Source: Gelria sp. (GTDB taxonomy: Bacteria > Bacillota > Syntrophomonadia > Syntrophomonadales > Syntrophomonadaceae). Taken from it: a stretch of 7,494 bases of DNA. The notes beneath the pieces are model-generated. The model was not told where the DNA came from, made no database searches, and saw only the letters and a program-made list of their open reading frames with translations. Shown here in pieces: positions 5,650-7,494 of this stretch (its first letter is position 1; each line of letters opens with the position of its first letter). Location of the stretch: NCBI GenBank assembly GCA_012839665.1, contig DUMX01000235.1, forward strand, positions 1 to 7,494, read 5' to 3'. A program made the position numbers and the translations under genes.

Positions 5650-6563
5650 TGGGATAATTTCTTTTCCAGGGCTTTCAGGTTATTAAGGGTTATGTCACCT
5701 TTAAACACAACCAGATTTATTTCTTCGCTGCTGATGGCATCCTGTAAATCTTGGAGGGAAAGGTCAGTTTGTTGGGCCAGCAGCTTATCCTTTTTCCCAG
5801 CCGGAGGTAGCAGCATTGACCAGGAGTTGGAGATGGCAGCAATCTTGTCATTGGCAGCAGCCCAATCGGCCTGGCTGGCTGCGGCCATGGATGACATCAC
5901 TCCGTACTGCACCTGGTAAAATTCCGCGGGCGTGGGTATGGAAAAGACCCGGGCTAGTCCAGCATACTGGCCGTACAATTCGATGGCCGCTGCCAAACTT
6001 TCTTCCAAATTCTGTTTACTAATAGCAACGGTCGAATCATTTAGAGCCAGTTTAAAGTTTTCTCTATCACCCGGTGGTAGCCCCGCCTCTACGGCCTGAG
6101 GTTCCAGCTTATTCCAACTTTCATGAATCTTTTTCAGGCTCTGCATTTCTTTTTGCCATTGGTTAGTGGTTTTTTGCTGTCCCCCGCCACTTTGCCCTGA
6201 AGATGATTTTTGGCTGCCCTCTTTGCCTTGCCCGGATTTTTCACCACCGCCCGAAGAGCTACCTTCCTGGGAACCACCACCCTGGCTTCCTTGGGAACCC
6301 TGGCCTTGGCCACCTTCAACTCCGCCAGGAGCAGCTTGCTGCAGGGACGGCACTTTTTTCATCCTGGTTTTACGGTCCAGTTCCCCAATAATGGTGGTAA
6401 TTTCTTTTAGCATATCTTTCGCTTCGGGTGGGGCTTTTGGTTTTTGGCCGGCAGAAGACTGAGGTTTCTGGGAGGCAGATTGCTTCTGAGCACAACCGCC
6501 TGGAATCATTATGATTATTAGTAATATTGCTATCGGGATAATGGGGAATCGTTTCAGGCGCAA
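5643..6563 (-). CDS. Putative lipoprotein with Gly/Ser/Gln linker, unknown function
   Basis: This is a probable membrane-anchored extracellular lipoprotein of 306 residues. The start is taken as TTG at 6561-6563 because GAGGTG (6570-6575) is 6 bases upstream; a GTG at 6572 and an ATG at 6569 are in frame, but the binding site overlaps or abuts them. From the TTG, the N-terminus MRLKRF is followed by a strong hydrophobic helix (7-20) and IPGGC with Cys24; the box is atypical because Pro is at -3. Residues 50-70 are helical and charged, 80-131 are a low-complexity Gly/Ser/Gln linker, and 135-306 are an Ala/Leu/Gln-rich, mostly helical domain. I do not recognise this domain; it has no obvious catalytic motif and, after Cys24, no cysteine. 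The gene is single, flanked by the shared terminator and a gene-free region, and no clear promoter was found. Lipidation is inference from the box. Confidence 0.75.
   Translation of the reverse strand: MRLKRFPIIPIAILLIIIMIPGGCAQKQSASQKPQSSAGQKPKAPPEAKDMLKEITTIIGELDRKTRMKKVPSLQQAAPGGVEGGQGQGSQGSQGGGSQEGSSSGGGEKSGQGKEGSQKSSSGQSGGGQQKTTNQWQKEMQSLKKIHESWNKLEPQAVEAGLPPGDRENFKLALNDSTVAISKQNLEESLAAAIELYGQYAGLARVFSIPTPAEFYQVQYGVMSSMAAASQADWAAANDKIAAISNSWSMLLPPAGKKDKLLAQQTDLSLQDLQDAISSEEINLVVFKGDITLNNLKALEKKLSQQ
6171..6326 (-). repeat. Low-complexity Gly/Ser/Gln coding tract in the lipoprotein gene
   Basis: This stretch encodes about 52 residues made almost only of Gly, Ser, Gln, Lys and Glu, with short repeats such as GSQGSQGGGSQ and SSSGGGEKSGQG. 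It also creates spurious proline-rich open frames on the opposite strand. It most likely forms a flexible spacer between the membrane anchor and the C-terminal domain. Confidence 0.7.
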
Positions 6564-6569
6564 AACCAT

Positions 6570-6575
6570 CACCTC
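6570..6575 (-). promoter_or_regulatory. Ribosome binding site that decides the lipoprotein start
   Basis: On the minus strand GAGGTG is immediately followed by ATG, a spacing of zero, and then, 6 bases away, by the in-frame TTG at 6563. Normal spacing favours the TTG. The GTG at 6572 lies inside the binding site itself. Confidence 0.55.
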
Positions 6576-6702
6576 AGTTTCATTAATTCTTTACTAACCT
6601 GTCATGGATGCCAGGTACACGTTAACCACCGATGAAAATAGTTGCACCGGTATTACGACAACATGACGGAACAGCACAGGGGCCGTTCCCTACACTTCCC
6701 AC

Positions 6703-6774
6703 CGAAGGCTAAAGCCTTCGCTACCGACAGTTGGCTGGCTGTCTAGCTAGTTTCGTCTTTATCTCGCGATTCGT
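6703..6774. repeat. REP-like hairpin with a partner inverted copy
   Basis: CGAAGGCT (6703-6710), AA, AGCCTTCG (6713-6720) form a perfect 8-base inverted repeat. The overlapping sequence GCCTTCGCTAC (6714-6724) has an inverted partner GTAGCGGAGGC (6764-6774) with one mismatch, giving a nested structure of about 70 bases. This is the look of a small non-coding dispersed repeat. It is not followed by a T-run and is not placed as a terminator of a neighbouring gene. Confidence 0.5.
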
Positions 6775-6796
6775 AGCGGAGGCTTCAAATAAAATT

Positions 6797-6814
6797 CAGT
6801 GTTAATCTGTGTCT
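6797..6814 (-). repeat. Fragment of a widespread ACACAGATTAACAC-type repeat
   Basis: Read on the minus strand, this stretch is AGACACAGATTAACACTG. Strings of the type ACACAGATTAACACAGAT recur as intergenic repeats in many unrelated bacteria and some archaea; I recognise the motif from memory and have not searched it. Only one to two units are present here, so it would be a remnant. Confidence 0.45.
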
Positions 6815-6870
6815 ATTAAAATTGTATTTTCTTATTATTTATAATTTCCCTAAAATCTCTATTACATGCA

Positions 6871-6907
6871 AAAACGCCGAGATGTCAATATGAGTTTTCA
6901 TCTCGGC
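6871..6907 (-). terminator. Intrinsic terminator of the DUF502 gene
   Basis: On the minus strand a perfect 9-base stem GCCGAGATG/CATCTCGGC (6899-6907 with 6876-6884 as the complementary arms) and a 14-base loop are followed at once by GTTTTTG. It lies about 60 bases after the stop codon of the DUF502 gene. The stem, GC content and T-run fit a rho-independent terminator in that direction only. Confidence 0.8.
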
Positions 6908-6967
6908 AAACTAATGTTTATGCAATCAGCATAACTTTATAAATTAACCTCCCATGGCCGGAGGACG

Positions 6968-7494
6968 CTAAACTCCAGCTACACCACCAGAGACGATAAA
7001 GGTCATAAGGTCAGCACTACCTGTATCCAGGGGATGGACCTGTTCTCGGGGGAAAATTAGCAACTGACCGGCAAAATTATAGGATTGAGGTATATAAACG
7101 GAGATGTATTCTTCCAGATCAAATTTAGCCAGGGAATCACAAGTAATAAACCCCAGTACATGGGCACTGCTATCCGAACCCAACTTGACCAGAGCCGGGC
7201 GGTTAAAGCTCTTTTTTTCACCGGCGAAGGCATTAAGTAAATCTTTAATAGAGCCATAAAGTAGTTTAACCAGGGGTAGGCGGCTCATCAAACGGTCAAA
7301 AAATAGCAATAATTTTTTGGTAAGGAAATTGGAAACCAGGAAACCGGTTAAGGTTATGACAACCAGAGTAGCCAGGAACCCTACTCCGGGAATAACGCCG
7401 ATACCGGGAATAGGGATTTTTAACAGGCTATCCACCTTGACGAAGAGTATGTACACCACATATAGAGTTACTATAATGGGCACTATGAAGAGTA
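6968..7494 (-). CDS. DUF502 family membrane protein, 5' end outside window
   Basis: The frame is open to the right edge; a GTG at 7483 lies within the first membrane helix and is not a believable start, so roughly the first 15 to 20 residues are missing (estimated from the usual family start). The visible 174 residues show the DUF502 plan: a first membrane helix (FIVPIIVTLYVVYILFV), a PIPGIGVIPGVG turn, a second membrane helix (FLATLVVITLTGFLVSNF), then the conserved RLPLVKLLYGSIKDLL segment and a soluble domain with ALVKLG, VLGFITCD, VYIPQSYNFAGQLLIFPRE and the closing FIVSGGV. The usual PTTPNPTSG-like segment is here IPQSYNFAG. DUF502 proteins are integral membrane proteins of unknown function. 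A clear intrinsic terminator follows about 60 bases after the stop. Upstream neighbours cannot be seen. Confidence 0.85.
   Translation of the reverse strand, partial: LFIVPIIVTLYVVYILFVKVDSLLKIPIPGIGVIPGVGFLATLVVITLTGFLVSNFLTKKLLLFFDRLMSRLPLVKLLYGSIKDLLNAFAGEKKSFNRPALVKLGSDSSAHVLGFITCDSLAKFDLEEYISVYIPQSYNFAGQLLIFPREQVHPLDTGSADLMTFIVSGGVAGV

Larger units (their letters stand above)
6573..6967. other. Gene-free region with repeat-like elements
   Basis: About 395 bases lie between the starts of the lipoprotein gene and the end of the DUF502 gene, with no convincing open frame on either strand and no tRNA-like or other RNA fold that I recognise. The part near 6660-6815 is rich in inverted repeats: GGAAC/GTTCC (6668-6689), the CGAAGGCT hairpin (6703-6720), GACAG/CTGTC (6726-6743), and a repeat-like string at 6797-6814. 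The part 6815-6870 is very AT-rich. The part 6876-6934 holds the terminator of the DUF502 gene and a small hairpin (TTATGC/GCATAA, 6918-6934). A promoter for the lipoprotein should lie in 6580-6660 on the minus strand, but I find no good match. Confidence 0.6.

Noticed and set aside
6134..6319. Lys/Ala/Arg-rich open frame on the minus strand
   Set aside because: It is a frame-shifted reading of the lipoprotein's low-complexity tract, not a basic DNA-binding protein.
6166..6462. Proline-rich open frames on the + strand
   Set aside because: They are the antisense of the Gly/Ser/Gln-rich lipoprotein linker; the bias of that tract removes stop codons on the opposite strand. No ribosome binding site.

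Overview
The window looks like chromosomal DNA of a low-to-mid GC, endospore-forming Firmicute, most like the Clostridia / Peptococcaceae-type lineages. This rests on strong GGAGG-type ribosome binding sites, a YtrA-type GntR regulator with its ABC cassette, DUF2889 and DUF502 proteins, a multi-repeat peptidoglycan-binding protein and a candidate sporulation (sigma-K-like) promoter. It is inference from gene content; no rRNA or tRNA is present to confirm it. I see no transposase, phage gene, CRISPR array or RNA gene.

Layout. (1) 2-769 (+): the 3' part of a DUF2889-type gene, cut by the left edge. (2) 790-1101 (-): a small, almost wholly coiled-coil protein of heptad repeats, convergent with gene 1 and divergent from the next operon. 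(3) 1200-4793 (+): a compact operon with a near-consensus housekeeping promoter, a perfect inverted repeat that matches the core of the known YtrA operator, a TTG-started YtrA-like GntR repressor, an ABC ATPase and two paralogous six-or-more-helix permeases. (4) 4849-5580 (+): a cytosolic-looking protein of three PG_binding_1 repeats, preceded by a sigma-K-like promoter match. (5) 5615-5649: a strong hairpin that probably ends transcription from both sides. (6) 5643-6563 (-): a putative lipoprotein with a long Gly/Ser/Gln linker and an unrecognised helical C-terminal domain. (7) 6573-6967: about 395 bases without a gene, holding repeat-like inverted sequences and the terminator of the next gene. 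(8) 6968-7494 (-): a DUF502 membrane protein, cut by the right edge.

How it may work. The repressor should sit on its own promoter and release when an inducer appears, producing the ATPase and both permeases as one ABC-2-type exporter (two ATPase copies plus a permease heterodimer). In Bacillus the related Ytr system responds to cell-wall antibiotics, so an envelope role is reasonable here, and the peptidoglycan-binding protein just downstream fits that theme, although it may be switched on separately during sporulation. I found no system that is clearly new. The most interesting points are the regulatory sites (operator and sigma-K-like promoter), the coiled-coil protein with glutamine core layers, and the unknown lipoprotein.
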